The translations under genes and the position numbers were made by a program. Shown here one piece after another: positions 9,652 through 17,917 of a DNA stretch of 64,000 nt (position 1 is the first letter of the stretch; the number at the start of each line of letters is the position of its first letter). Under the pieces are notes generated by a model. That model ran no database searches. It was not told where the DNA came from and worked only from the letters and a program-made list of their open reading frames with translations. The DNA comes from CAZLLE01 sp964560425 (lineage in GTDB: Bacteria; Campylobacterota; Campylobacteria; Campylobacterales; QNZT01): NCBI GenBank assembly GCA_964560425.1, contig CAZLLE010000097.1, forward strand, positions 1 through 64,000, read 5' to 3'.

Positions 9652-9685
9652 ATTAAAGTCTTCTGAGGAGGAGATTCTTTAATTT
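9650..9685 (+). terminator. Hairpin terminator after the small HTH gene
   Basis: AAATTAAAG TCTTC, a six-base loop, GGAGA TT CTTTAATTT: a 14-bp stem with one wobble and a two-base bulge, starting inside the stop codon. The A-rich and T-rich flanks suit termination from both sides, serving the HTH gene (plus) and truA (minus). There is no long T-run. Confidence 0.6.
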
Positions 9686-9716
9686 ATAAATATGTGAATT
9701 ACATTACAATAGAAAA

Positions 9717-10445
9717 TTAGTAGATAATTTTACTTAAATATAGTCCATTTGGTGCTACTAAATAAGAGGATATTTTTCTCTCTTTATTTAGCTGTGCCAA
9801 TAGATCATCTTTAGTAAGGTTACCTTCACTTATTTTCAATAAAAATCCAACCATCATTCTAATCTGAGATCTTAAATATCCATTTGCTTCAAATGAAAAG
9901 ATATAAAAATCTTTGTACTTATAGAACTTGGCTTGGTGTATAACTCTTTTACTACTCTTAACATCACTACCACTCTTTTTAAAATACTCAAAATCATGTT
10001 CACCCTCAAAAAGGGATATAGCCGTTGCTATTTTTTTTGTATCTAACTTTTTTATATACAGCACATAAGATGCCAAAAATGGATTTGGCTCACCAACTTT
10101 GATAAAATATCTATATTTTCTTCTTTTTGCACTATATCTTGAGTGAAAACTATCATCAACAGGCTCTATTTTTTTGATATATATATCAGGAGAAGCTTTG
10201 GAATTCATAAATATTTTGAGTTTATCAAGCTCATCTATCCAAAAGTGTGGTAAATTTATATCAATAACTTGAGCAGTAGCATGAACTCCTCTATCAGTTC
10301 GACCACTACAATTAAAAGTAGGATCAATATTAAGAGATTCAAATATCTTTTTTAGTTTATTAGCAACACTCCAAGTTCCATTTTTTTGAAATTGAAAACC
10401 ATAAAATTTACTACCATCATAACTGAGTGTAATTTTGACCTTCAT
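9717..10445 (-). CDS. truA: tRNA pseudouridine(38-40) synthase
   Basis: Makes pseudouridine at positions 38-40 of the tRNA anticodon arm. The catalytic Asp sits in CSGRTDRGVHA (near residue 51). The N-terminus KITLSYDGSKFYGFQ and the later SFEANGYLRSQIRMMVG are family hallmarks; 242 residues is the normal length. The ATG at 10445 is chosen over the TTG at 10448; its A is shared with the TGA stop of the upstream permease gene, giving a TGATG coupling. Last gene of the glmU-to-truA operon. Confidence 0.95.
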   Translation of the reverse strand: MKVKITLSYDGSKFYGFQFQKNGTWSVANKLKKIFESLNIDPTFNCSGRTDRGVHATAQVIDINLPHFWIDELDKLKIFMNSKASPDIYIKKIEPVDDSFHSRYSAKRRKYRYFIKVGEPNPFLASYVLYIKKLDTKKIATAISLFEGEHDFEYFKKSGSDVKSSKRVIHQAKFYKYKDFYIFSFEANGYLRSQIRMMVGFLLKISEGNLTKDDLLAQLNKERKISSYLVAPNGLYLSKIIY

Positions 10446-11467
10446 CAATATCTCTTAAGAATTTTCTCTCGAAAATAGATAGCAGAGGCTAAATGAAAAC
10501 CGATAATAACAATAGGTGTTCCAAGAAATGGAAATGATGAAGAGACTTTATAGAGCAAAAGATAATAAAGCAATACAACTATAAAAATATGTAGATAAAT
10601 ATTTGGTTTCTCATGTCTCAGATTTGCCACACCAAAACTTATTCCAAATAAGAAGGTAGCAAGAGGGAAAAAAGAGACAAAAATATTGATAGATAGATTT
10701 TTAGCTCTTTTAAAATTATCTAATGCTTTTGTCCAATACATGAGTACACTCTCATTATTTAACTCTTTATTTTCGGGGGAGTAACTAAGCTCCAAACCAC
10801 CATAATTAATCTGTCTAATCTCTTGGGCTTGAAAATCAAAAACTTTTCCATTTTTTAGATTAAATCCAATAGTTGAACCATTTCTATCAATTGTAGCCTC
10901 TGAAGCCAAAATAAATCTCTCTTCATCTTTTTTGGCTTTATGATTATATAAAACAAGATTGCTATAAGTTGTTTTATCTGAACTATTGATAAATACATGC
11001 CAATCTTGAAATTTTTGCCCAAATTGTGTAGCTTTAATATTGATTTTGGACTCCATACTTTTATAATTGATAAAATTTTTATTAAGCTGTTTTGCAATAG
11101 GAACCAAAACAAGAGATATAAGAAGCAGAATAAGTGTGGCACCTAAAGATAATATAAAAAAGACTTTTGCTATTTTATGTGGACTCAAAGATAGTGCAAA
11201 AAATACTATAGTCTCATTATCTTTTGACATCTTAAAAATTGTCATAGCAACACTAATAAAAAATGTAATAGGAAATGTATAGACAATTATTTCAGGTAGT
11301 ACATATAAATAAGATTCAAACAGATCACCAAAACTAATATTAAAAACTGAAGTCAATTGTGATATTTTGATAAAAAATACCACAGACGCAAGAAAAAAAA
11401 GTGTTAAAAATAGTGATAAAAATGTCTGAAAAAAATTATTTAATATATACCTACTGACTCTATCCAT
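10445..11467 (-). CDS. LptF/LptG family LPS export permease
   Basis: A 340-residue YjgP/YjgQ-type membrane protein: three N-terminal membrane segments (about 10-32, 55-77, 95-120), a periplasmic beta-jellyroll-like domain (about 125-255), and three C-terminal segments. It would be part of the LptB2FG transporter that extracts LPS from the inner membrane; lptE and lptB are also in this window. The cytoplasmic loop MSKDNETIVFFALSLSPHKIAK corresponds to the coupling helix that meets LptB. Sequence alone does not decide between LptF and LptG. It overlaps the prepilin peptidase gene by 8 bases. Confidence 0.85.
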   Translation of the reverse strand: MDRVSRYILNNFFQTFLSLFLTLFFLASVVFFIKISQLTSVFNISFGDLFESYLYVLPEIIVYTFPITFFISVAMTIFKMSKDNETIVFFALSLSPHKIAKVFFILSLGATLILLLISLVLVPIAKQLNKNFINYKSMESKINIKATQFGQKFQDWHVFINSSDKTTYSNLVLYNHKAKKDEERFILASEATIDRNGSTIGFNLKNGKVFDFQAQEIRQINYGGLELSYSPENKELNNESVLMYWTKALDNFKRAKNLSINIFVSFFPLATFLFGISFGVANLRHEKPNIYLHIFIVVLLYYLLLYKVSSSFPFLGTPIVIIGFHLASAIYFREKILKRY

Positions 11468-12206
11468 ATAAATAAATTAAAACTCCATCAAAAAAGTCAT
11501 CAAATAGATATACAATAAAAAGAGCCAATGCCAAAAATGGAATATATGGTACTTCTAAATCTTTTTCTTTAATTATAATAAAAACAGGCAAGGCAATAAT
11601 TGCTGATAAAAATATAGCCACCGCACCCAATTTTAGTCCCACCATAGCCCCAATCGTTGCTGCAATCATGATATCTGCTTCACCAAGAGCCTCTTTTTTA
11701 ATAATAAAAGAGACATAAAAACGAAGAAGAGAAAAACCACCAGCAAACAATAGAGCATTTACAAAATTATCCAACATCATACTAGATGCAAAAATTGCTA
11801 AAGTAAGAGCTCCAAGATTGAGACTATCGGGTACAGCTTTATAACGAAAATCTATAACCGAAAGCCCCAAAAGTAGTGCAAAAACCAAACCTGAAACTAA
11901 ACTATATGTAAAATTACCATTTTTCCAATACATCAAAGCAAAAATTAAAGCACTCAAAAGTTCGATAATAGGATATTGAATAGAGATTTTTTCTTTACAA
12001 AAAGAACATTTACCGCCCAACAGAAGCCAAGAAAAGACGGGAATATTATGCCACCATTTCAGATTATTTTCACACTTTGGACAAGCGGAGGGAGGAAAAA
12101 CTACACTTTTATCGATTGGTATTCTAAGTATTAGTACATTCAAAAACGAGCCAAAAAGAAGCCCAAAAAGAGTTAAAATAACACCATAATACAAATCCAA
12201 ACTCAC
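11460..12206 (-). CDS. pilD: Type IV prepilin peptidase (A24 family)
   Basis: A 248-residue inner-membrane aspartic protease that removes prepilin leaders and usually N-methylates the new end. Catalytic aspartates are D119 (DFRYKAVPD) and D178 in GEAD, a variant of the family GxGD motif. The four-cysteine zinc site CPKC (42-45) and CSFC (67-70) typical of full-length PilD is present. The start is GTG at 12206, overlapping the uppS stop by four bases (GTGA). No pilin gene is in the window, so its substrates (type IV pili, type II secretion or competence pseudopilins) lie elsewhere. Confidence 0.92.
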   Translation of the reverse strand: MSLDLYYGVILTLFGLLFGSFLNVLILRIPIDKSVVFPPSACPKCENNLKWWHNIPVFSWLLLGGKCSFCKEKISIQYPIIELLSALIFALMYWKNGNFTYSLVSGLVFALLLGLSVIDFRYKAVPDSLNLGALTLAIFASSMMLDNFVNALLFAGGFSLLRFYVSFIIKKEALGEADIMIAATIGAMVGLKLGAVAIFLSAIIALPVFIIIKEKDLEVPYIPFLALALFIVYLFDDFFDGVLIYLYG

Positions 12207-12886
12207 TTAGCATCTCCAAATCTTCTCTCAATTGTATCAAAACTTTTAATAATTGAATCTAATTCATCACTATTAAAGTCTGGCCATAAAGTATTACTAA
12301 AAAATAGTTCACTATAAGCAGCTTGCCATAAAAGATAGTTTGATAGTCGTTTATCACCACCAGTACGGATCAGAATATCAACAGGACTCATACCAGAAGT
12401 ATCCAAAAGTGAATCAAAACTCTCTTCATCAACCTCTTGACCTATCTTTATAGCTTTATTAACCGCTCTTATAATCTCATCTCTTGAACCATAATTTACT
12501 GCCAAAACTTGAGTTAACCCTGTAAAATGTTTTGTTCTATTTTTGGTATACTCAATAACCTCTTTTAAAGAAGAGGATAGTTTTGATATATCACCAATAG
12601 TCTCAAATCTTACATTATTATCCAAAAATAGACTTAACTCATTTTTTAAATAACGCTCCATTAATTTCATCAAAAAGCTTATTTCAGTATCTGATCTTTT
12701 CCAGTTTTCTGTACTAAAGGCATAAAGTGTCAAATATTTTAATCCTAAATCAGAGGCATAAATAGTAATCTCTCTTACTCTCTTTGCACCCTCTTCATGA
12801 CCGCTCATACGCTTCAAAAAACCCTGCTTTTTCGCCCATCTACCATTTCCATCCATGATAATTGCAATATGTTTTAGTTTATTCAT
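12203..12886 (-). CDS. uppS: Undecaprenyl diphosphate synthase
   Basis: Cis-prenyltransferase that makes the C55 lipid carrier for peptidoglycan and O-antigen. The signature HIAIIMDGNGRWAK puts the catalytic Asp at residue 12. Conserved LTLYAFSTENWKR, and DILIRTGGDKRLSNYLLWQ with AYSELFF, complete the family pattern. 227 residues is a normal length. The gene lies in a minus-strand run with coaBC 15 bases upstream and the prepilin peptidase overlapping downstream. Confidence 0.97.
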   Translation of the reverse strand: MNKLKHIAIIMDGNGRWAKKQGFLKRMSGHEEGAKRVREITIYASDLGLKYLTLYAFSTENWKRSDTEISFLMKLMERYLKNELSLFLDNNVRFETIGDISKLSSSLKEVIEYTKNRTKHFTGLTQVLAVNYGSRDEIIRAVNKAIKIGQEVDEESFDSLLDTSGMSPVDILIRTGGDKRLSNYLLWQAAYSELFFSNTLWPDFNSDELDSIIKSFDTIERRFGDAK

Positions 12887-12901
12887 TTTATGTCCTAAAA
12901 A

Positions 12902-14170
12902 TTACTCGCCAACATTTTTTAACTCTTCTATAACTGCTAATGAGATATCCAATTTTGACTGTTTTGGCAACTCTATTTTTTTGTTACTAAAGATAAGAGC
13001 TATCTCATTTTCATCACTACCAAAGCTACTCTCTTCTACTACATTTAAACAAACAGCATCAAGACTTTTTTGTGAAAGCATTCTTCTTGCATTTGTCAAA
13101 CCAGCATCTTTATCTATTTCAGCTTTAAAACCTAGTGCAAAAATACCCTCTGTATTAATTGAGCTTAAAATATCAATATTTTGTTCCAACTCCAAATTCC
13201 AACTCTTTCCAAGCATCTCTTTTTTAAGTTTACCAACTTGTGGAAATTTTGGCTTATAATCACTAACTGCGGCAACCATAAAAAGATAGGGTTTTTTCTG
13301 AATCAACTCAGGTACAGAATCATCCATAAGAGTAGCTTTTGTCATGATTCCTTTTTTAGCAACCCTAATAGCATCTACAAGATATTCTCTCATCTCTTCG
13401 CTATTATCTACATCTATCACATAGATATCTTGAGGTAGAGAAGATGTATCTTTTGTACTAATTAAACAGACATCAGCTCCTCTTAAATATAGAGCAAGAG
13501 AGAGAGCATTTCCCATTTTCCCACTAGAAAAATTGGATATATATCTAATAGAATCAATCTTTTCACGAGTACCGCCACCACTTACAACAACACGCCTATT
13601 TGTCCAAAATGGATCTCTTAAGAGGACTTGAGCACTTTTATAAAAGATATCTTTTACATCAGCCAAAGCACCGTTACCCTCATCTCCACAGACTAGAACT
13701 TTACTCTGAGGCTCAACAATTTCATAATTCATCAGTTTCAACATTTTAATAGAGTTTTGAGTAATTGTATTTTTATACATATTAGTATTAGCAGCAGGAG
13801 CAAGAATTTTTTTACCCACATGAGCTAAAGCAATTTGAGTAAGGAGATTATCTGCAATACCGTTACTAAGTTTATTAATAGTATTTGCACTCACAGGAGC
13901 AATTACAAAAATATCTGCCCATTTACCAATATCAATATGATTAAAATCATTAGCCCAAGATTCACTATTTTCATCTAATACACTATTTTGGCTAATTGCT
14001 TCAAAACTTAAGGGGGTAACAAATCTTTTTGCCGATTCACTCATTATAACACGCACATCTGCACCAGATTTAATATACAACCTTATTAGTTCTAAACTCT
14101 TATATATTGAGATACTACCAGTTACCCCAAGCAATATTTTCTTACCTTTTAATAGCGTATTATTATTCAC
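12902..14170 (-). CDS. coaBC: Phosphopantothenoylcysteine decarboxylase / phosphopantothenate-cysteine ligase
   Basis: Bifunctional coenzyme A enzyme of 422 residues. The N-terminal flavoprotein decarboxylase (CoaC) has GVTGSISIYKS, the active-site His78 in HIDIGKW and the substrate-flap motif CGDEGNGALAD. The C-terminal ligase (CoaB, from about residue 190) starts VVVSGGGTREKIDSIRYISN. The start is GTG at 14170 with AAGG seven bases upstream. It lies 9 bases after glmU in the same operon. Confidence 0.95.
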   Translation of the reverse strand: MNNNTLLKGKKILLGVTGSISIYKSLELIRLYIKSGADVRVIMSESAKRFVTPLSFEAISQNSVLDENSESWANDFNHIDIGKWADIFVIAPVSANTINKLSNGIADNLLTQIALAHVGKKILAPAANTNMYKNTITQNSIKMLKLMNYEIVEPQSKVLVCGDEGNGALADVKDIFYKSAQVLLRDPFWTNRRVVVSGGGTREKIDSIRYISNFSSGKMGNALSLALYLRGADVCLISTKDTSSLPQDIYVIDVDNSEEMREYLVDAIRVAKKGIMTKATLMDDSVPELIQKKPYLFMVAAVSDYKPKFPQVGKLKKEMLGKSWNLELEQNIDILSSINTEGIFALGFKAEIDKDAGLTNARRMLSQKSLDAVCLNVVEESSFGSDENEIALIFSNKKIELPKQSKLDISLAVIEELKNVGE

Positions 14171-14179
14171 ATTTTTACC

Positions 14180-15469
14180 TTATTTTTTAAAAAACTTATA
14201 GAAATAACCCTCAATTGCACGCATACTTGTGCGACTAATTGCTAAAGAGCCTTTTTTTACATCTTTATTAACCGTTGTTCCAGCAGCAATCATGACATCA
14301 TCTTCAATTGTTACAGGAGCAACAATTTGCGTATCACTACCTATAAACACATTTTTACCAATTTTTGTCTTATACTTTCTTTTTCCATCATAGTTACAAG
14401 TAATTGTACCTGCACCTATATTTGTACCCTCATCAATTTCACTATCTCCAAGATAACTTAAATGTCCAGCTTTTACACCAGTAAGAACAGATTTTTTGAC
14501 CTCAACGAAGTTACCAATATGAGTATCTTTTAATACACTTCCAGGTCTTACTCTACCAATTGGACCTACACTTGAATTTATAATATGTGCATCCTCGATT
14601 ACAGATTGAGCTTTGATATGACTATCAACAATTTTTGTTCCACTCAAAAGTGTAACACCATTTTCAATAATAGATTCGCCCTCAATCTCTACATCAGCAT
14701 CAATATAAGTAGTACTAGGCAATCTAAAAATTACACCCTCTTTCATAAAATTAGTTTTAATACGAGATTGCATAATCTCTTCAGCATCGCACAGGTCAAC
14801 TTTGGAGTTCACACCCTTAAAGTTCTCCTCTTTTACAAAAAGTGGAGCAATTTTATAGTTATCTTTTTTAGCTAATTCCACAATATCAGTAATATAATAC
14901 TCCTCTTGTGCATTATCATTACTAAGTTGTGGTAGATATTTACTCATCATACCATTTGCAAATAGATAGATACCTGCATTTACACTCTTAATCTCTTTCT
15001 CTTCTTGTGTAGCATCTTTCTCCTCTACAATTCTACTAACTTCACCATCATCAATCACTACTCTACCATAACCTGAAGAGTCTTCCATATTAATTACACT
15101 CATAACAATATTTGCATCAAGAAGAGAGAATTTTTTTAACTCCTCAGATTCAATAAGTGGCATATCCCCATTTAAAACTAGAACTTTGTCATATTTGGTA
15201 TCAATACCCATTACAGCACCACCAGTTCCTGGGTAATTTTCATGGTCTTGAATTACAAATTTAACATTATCAAAATACTTTTTCATCTCACTCTCTACCA
15301 ACTCAGCTTGGTGATATAGAACAACTGTAATATCATCACTCAACTTTTGTGCCTCTTTGATAGAAAAATATAACATAGGAAATCCAGATATTGTATGCAA
15401 CACCTTGGGTAATGTTGATTTCATTCTTGTACCTTTACCCGCCGCCAAAATTATTATTGAAATATTCAT
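14180..15469 (-). CDS. glmU: Bifunctional GlcN-1-P acetyltransferase / GlcNAc-1-P uridylyltransferase
   Basis: Makes UDP-GlcNAc for peptidoglycan and LPS. The N-terminal pyrophosphorylase has LAAGKGTRMKSTLPKVLH; the C-terminal half is a left-handed beta-helix of hexapeptide repeats, ending with the acetyl-CoA-binding part (ITCNYDGKRKYKT). The ATG at 15469 gives the typical N-terminus MNISIIILAAG and has AAGGA upstream. An ATG at 15490 would add seven residues but has no ribosome site. First gene of the minus-strand operon, divergent from motA. Confidence 0.95.
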   Translation of the reverse strand: MNISIIILAAGKGTRMKSTLPKVLHTISGFPMLYFSIKEAQKLSDDITVVLYHQAELVESEMKKYFDNVKFVIQDHENYPGTGGAVMGIDTKYDKVLVLNGDMPLIESEELKKFSLLDANIVMSVINMEDSSGYGRVVIDDGEVSRIVEEKDATQEEKEIKSVNAGIYLFANGMMSKYLPQLSNDNAQEEYYITDIVELAKKDNYKIAPLFVKEENFKGVNSKVDLCDAEEIMQSRIKTNFMKEGVIFRLPSTTYIDADVEIEGESIIENGVTLLSGTKIVDSHIKAQSVIEDAHIINSSVGPIGRVRPGSVLKDTHIGNFVEVKKSVLTGVKAGHLSYLGDSEIDEGTNIGAGTITCNYDGKRKYKTKIGKNVFIGSDTQIVAPVTIEDDVMIAAGTTVNKDVKKGSLAISRTSMRAIEGYFYKFFKK

Positions 15470-15566
15470 TTTTATTTTATCCTTACTCATTATTTATAGC
15501 ATTAATTAAAATTAAATGCAAGTCTATAATAGTATCGTTCAAAACTTGAAATAATGAATATGTAAA

Positions 15567-15584
15567 TTGGCATATTTTTTGCTT
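15567..15584 (+). promoter_or_regulatory. Sigma-54 (-24/-12) promoter of motAB-fliP
   Basis: TTGGCAT, five bases, TTGCT: the invariant GG (15569-15570) and GC (15581-15582) are exactly ten bases apart, as sigma-54 requires, and both flanking half-sites match the consensus TGGCAC/TTGCA closely. The predicted start point near 15594 leaves a leader of about 28 bases before the motA ATG. rpoN is encoded at 47533-48807. An NtrC-type activator (FlgR-like) would be needed and is not in the window. Confidence 0.75.
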
Positions 15585-15621
15585 TCAATCCAAATAAATA
15601 ATATTTAAGGATGTACTAAAC

Positions 15622-16386
15622 ATGGATTTAGGTAGTGTCATTGGTCTAGTATTAACACTAGCTCTACTTTTTGGAGCTATGGCAATGGGTGTGGGTATAG
15701 GTCCATATATAGATATTCCATCTATTCTCATTGTTTTTGGAGGAACAGCAGGGACTCTACTCATAGGATTTAAGCTCGAACAGATTAAAAATTTTGGAAA
15801 AATCTTTATGATCGCAATAAAACCAACAATAGATGATCCAAAAGAACTTATTGCAAAATTAGTTGATTTTTCATCAAAAGCAAGAAAAGATGGTATTTTA
15901 GCTCTTGAAGGAGATGTTGCAAAAGAGGAGAATAAATTTCTCAAAGATGGATTAAGTATGGCAATTGATGGAAATGAACCTGATGTTATTAGGGATCTTT
16001 TAGAGATAGATATGGAACAGACAGATGCAAGACATAAAACAAATATACAAGTTTTTGGACAATTAGGCGGATTTGCAGGAGCCATGGGTATGATTGGTAC
16101 ACTTATTGGTCTTGTTGCTATGCTTCTAAATATGGCTGATCCAGCAGCAATTGGACCAGCGATGGCGGTTGCACTCCTTACTACGATGTACGGTGCCATG
16201 CTTGGTAATATCGTTGGTGGACCTGTTGAAAATATTTTAACAATAAGAAATGCAGATGAAATGGTCGTAAAAACACTTATTTTAGAGGGTATTATGTCCA
16301 TTCAAGCAGGAGATAATCCAAGAACACTTGAGGGTAAACTATTAGCATTTTTAGAACCAACTCAGCGTCAAAGCCAATTTAGATAA
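15622..16386 (+). CDS. motA: Flagellar motor stator protein MotA
   Basis: Proton- or sodium-channel stator subunit with four membrane helices: two at the N-terminus (about 3-50) and two after a cytoplasmic domain (about 150-205). The GQLGGFAGAMGMIGTLIGLV and MAVALLTTMYGAMLGN regions are the conserved channel-forming helices with their key prolines nearby. The length (254) and sequence fit the PomA/MotA type of Campylobacterota. motB follows after 12 bases, then fliP. Transcription is predicted from the -24/-12 promoter just upstream. Confidence 0.95.
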   Translation: MDLGSVIGLVLTLALLFGAMAMGVGIGPYIDIPSILIVFGGTAGTLLIGFKLEQIKNFGKIFMIAIKPTIDDPKELIAKLVDFSSKARKDGILALEGDVAKEENKFLKDGLSMAIDGNEPDVIRDLLEIDMEQTDARHKTNIQVFGQLGGFAGAMGMIGTLIGLVAMLLNMADPAAIGPAMAVALLTTMYGAMLGNIVGGPVENILTIRNADEMVVKTLILEGIMSIQAGDNPRTLEGKLLAFLEPTQRQSQFR

Positions 16387-16398
16387 GGATAAATAGAT

Positions 16399-17172
16399 AT
16401 GGGAAAATGTAAAAAACAGGATGAATGTCCCAAATGTATGCCAGGTTGGCTTGCCGCATTTGGTGATCTTATGTCACTTCTACTATGTTTCTTTGTTCTT
16501 CTTCTATCCATGTCAAGCATGGATGCAAAAAAAGTAAATGAAGCTATGGGTTCTTTACAAGGAGCCATGAGTGTCTTAGAGGGTGGAACAAAAACAGAAG
16601 TAAGCAAAGAGAGACAACAAAAAGCAACACCAATGGATCACCAAGATGAGACTGCTCAGAAATTAAAAACAATTAAAAGAACACTAATTGAGATGAATGA
16701 GATGAGTGAAGCAACAGGTGGAGCATCTCAGGCAATATTAGAGGAGTCAGAAGATGGCTTTATGATTAGATTACCAGCGAGTTTACTATTTAAAAGAGGT
16801 GATGCAAAAATAGAAGATGAAAATGCAATACTTTTTCTAAAAAGAATGGCTCTTATTATTGATAAACTACCAAAAACCATGCGTGTAAATGTAATAGGTC
16901 ACACAGATGATGAAAATGCAGAAGATAGCAAAATATTTAGCGATAACTGGACACTCTCAACACAAAGAGCCATCTCTGTCGTCAAAGAGTTAATAGGTAA
17001 TCAAATAGAACCAAAACTTTTAACTGCTTGTGGAAAAGCCGAATTTGATCCAATAGCTACAAATTTAACTACTGTTGGTAAGGAAAAAAATAGGAGAGTT
17101 GAGTTATACTTTTTCTCACCAGATAAAAAGGATGAAAAAGATGCCAAAAGCATCTTAGATACCGTACAATAA
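16399..17172 (+). CDS. motB: Flagellar motor stator protein MotB
   Basis: A 257-residue protein with one membrane helix carrying the ion-binding Asp at residue 23 (AFGDLMSLLLCFFVLLLSMS) and a C-terminal OmpA-like peptidoglycan-binding domain (VIGHTDDEN and later NRRVELYF). It anchors the MotA channel to the wall. A short cysteine-containing N-terminus, CKKQDECPKCMPGW, precedes the helix as in PomB-like proteins. AAGGA stands nine bases before the ATG. The coupling ion cannot be decided by eye. Confidence 0.94.
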   Translation: MGKCKKQDECPKCMPGWLAAFGDLMSLLLCFFVLLLSMSSMDAKKVNEAMGSLQGAMSVLEGGTKTEVSKERQQKATPMDHQDETAQKLKTIKRTLIEMNEMSEATGGASQAILEESEDGFMIRLPASLLFKRGDAKIEDENAILFLKRMALIIDKLPKTMRVNVIGHTDDENAEDSKIFSDNWTLSTQRAISVVKELIGNQIEPKLLTACGKAEFDPIATNLTTVGKEKNRRVELYFFSPDKKDEKDAKSILDTVQ

Positions 17173-17182
17173 AGGTTAGATC

Positions 17183-17917
17183 ATAAGAGTTTTAGCACTT
17201 CTGTTTTTATTAGTGTTACATGTCTTGGGTGCAGACACAATAGGTATTCCCACTGTGGATCTATCAATCTCTGCCCCTAGTCAACCAGCTGATTTAGTAA
17301 GCTCACTAAATGTACTTGTTGTACTCACCCTATTAGTCATGGCTCCATCTCTAATTCTTGTCATGACAAGCTTTGTTAGATTAATTATTGTATTTTCATT
17401 TTTGAGACAAGCTCTTGGAACCCAACAGATGCCACCAAGTCAGCTTCTTGTATCTCTTGCACTAGTTTTAACATTTTTTATTATGCAACCTGTGGGAGAG
17501 AAAGCTTATGAAGCTGGAGTAAAACCCTATATAGAGAAAAAAATATCATATCAAGAGGCATTTGAGAGAGGAACTTTACCCTTTAAAGAGTTCATGATAC
17601 AAAATACAAGAGAGAAAGATTTAGCTCTCTTTTTTAGAATCAGAAAAATGCAAAATCCAAACACATATAAAGATGTTCCTCTCCTCATAGCAATACCAGC
17701 ATTTATGATAAGTGAGCTTAAAACTGGTTTTGAAATAGGTTTTTTACTATTTTTACCATTTTTGGTAATAGATATGGTAGTTAGTTCTGTATTAATGAGT
17801 ATGGGTATGATGATGCTGCCTCCCGTCATGATATCTCTGCCCTTTAAGCTTCTAATATTTGTATTAGTAGATGGATGGAACCTTTTAATCGGAAATTTAA
17901 TAGAGAGTTTTAAATGA
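17183..17917 (+). CDS. fliP: Flagellar type III export protein FliP (apparent AUA start)
   Basis: Inner-membrane core component of the flagellar export gate (FliPQR). Visible are the long helix pairs LNVLVVLTLLVMAPSLILVM and FVRLIIVFSFLRQALGTQQMPPSQ, the latter a FliP hallmark, and four membrane segments overall. FliP normally carries a cleaved signal peptide. Here the in-frame codons before the first usual start (GTG at 17213) encode xRVLALLFLLVLHVLG-AD, a good signal peptide, but it would start at an ATA codon (17183) with AAGG seven bases upstream. No ATG, GTG or TTG lies between the upstream stop (17177-17179) and 17213. The family is certain; the start is not. Confidence 0.93.
   Translation: MRVLALLFLLVLHVLGADTIGIPTVDLSISAPSQPADLVSSLNVLVVLTLLVMAPSLILVMTSFVRLIIVFSFLRQALGTQQMPPSQLLVSLALVLTFFIMQPVGEKAYEAGVKPYIEKKISYQEAFERGTLPFKEFMIQNTREKDLALFFRIRKMQNPNTYKDVPLLIAIPAFMISELKTGFEIGFLLFLPFLVIDMVVSSVLMSMGMMMLPPVMISLPFKLLIFVLVDGWNLLIGNLIESFK

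Noticed and set aside
12855..13438. Plus-strand frames opposite coaBC
   Set aside because: Antisense of a well-conserved enzyme; no family resemblance.
15585..16301. A long minus-strand open frame opposite motA (238 codons)
   Set aside because: It is Ser/Pro/Ile-rich low-complexity translation of the antisense of a clear motA gene, with no ribosome site; an artefact of AT-rich codon use.
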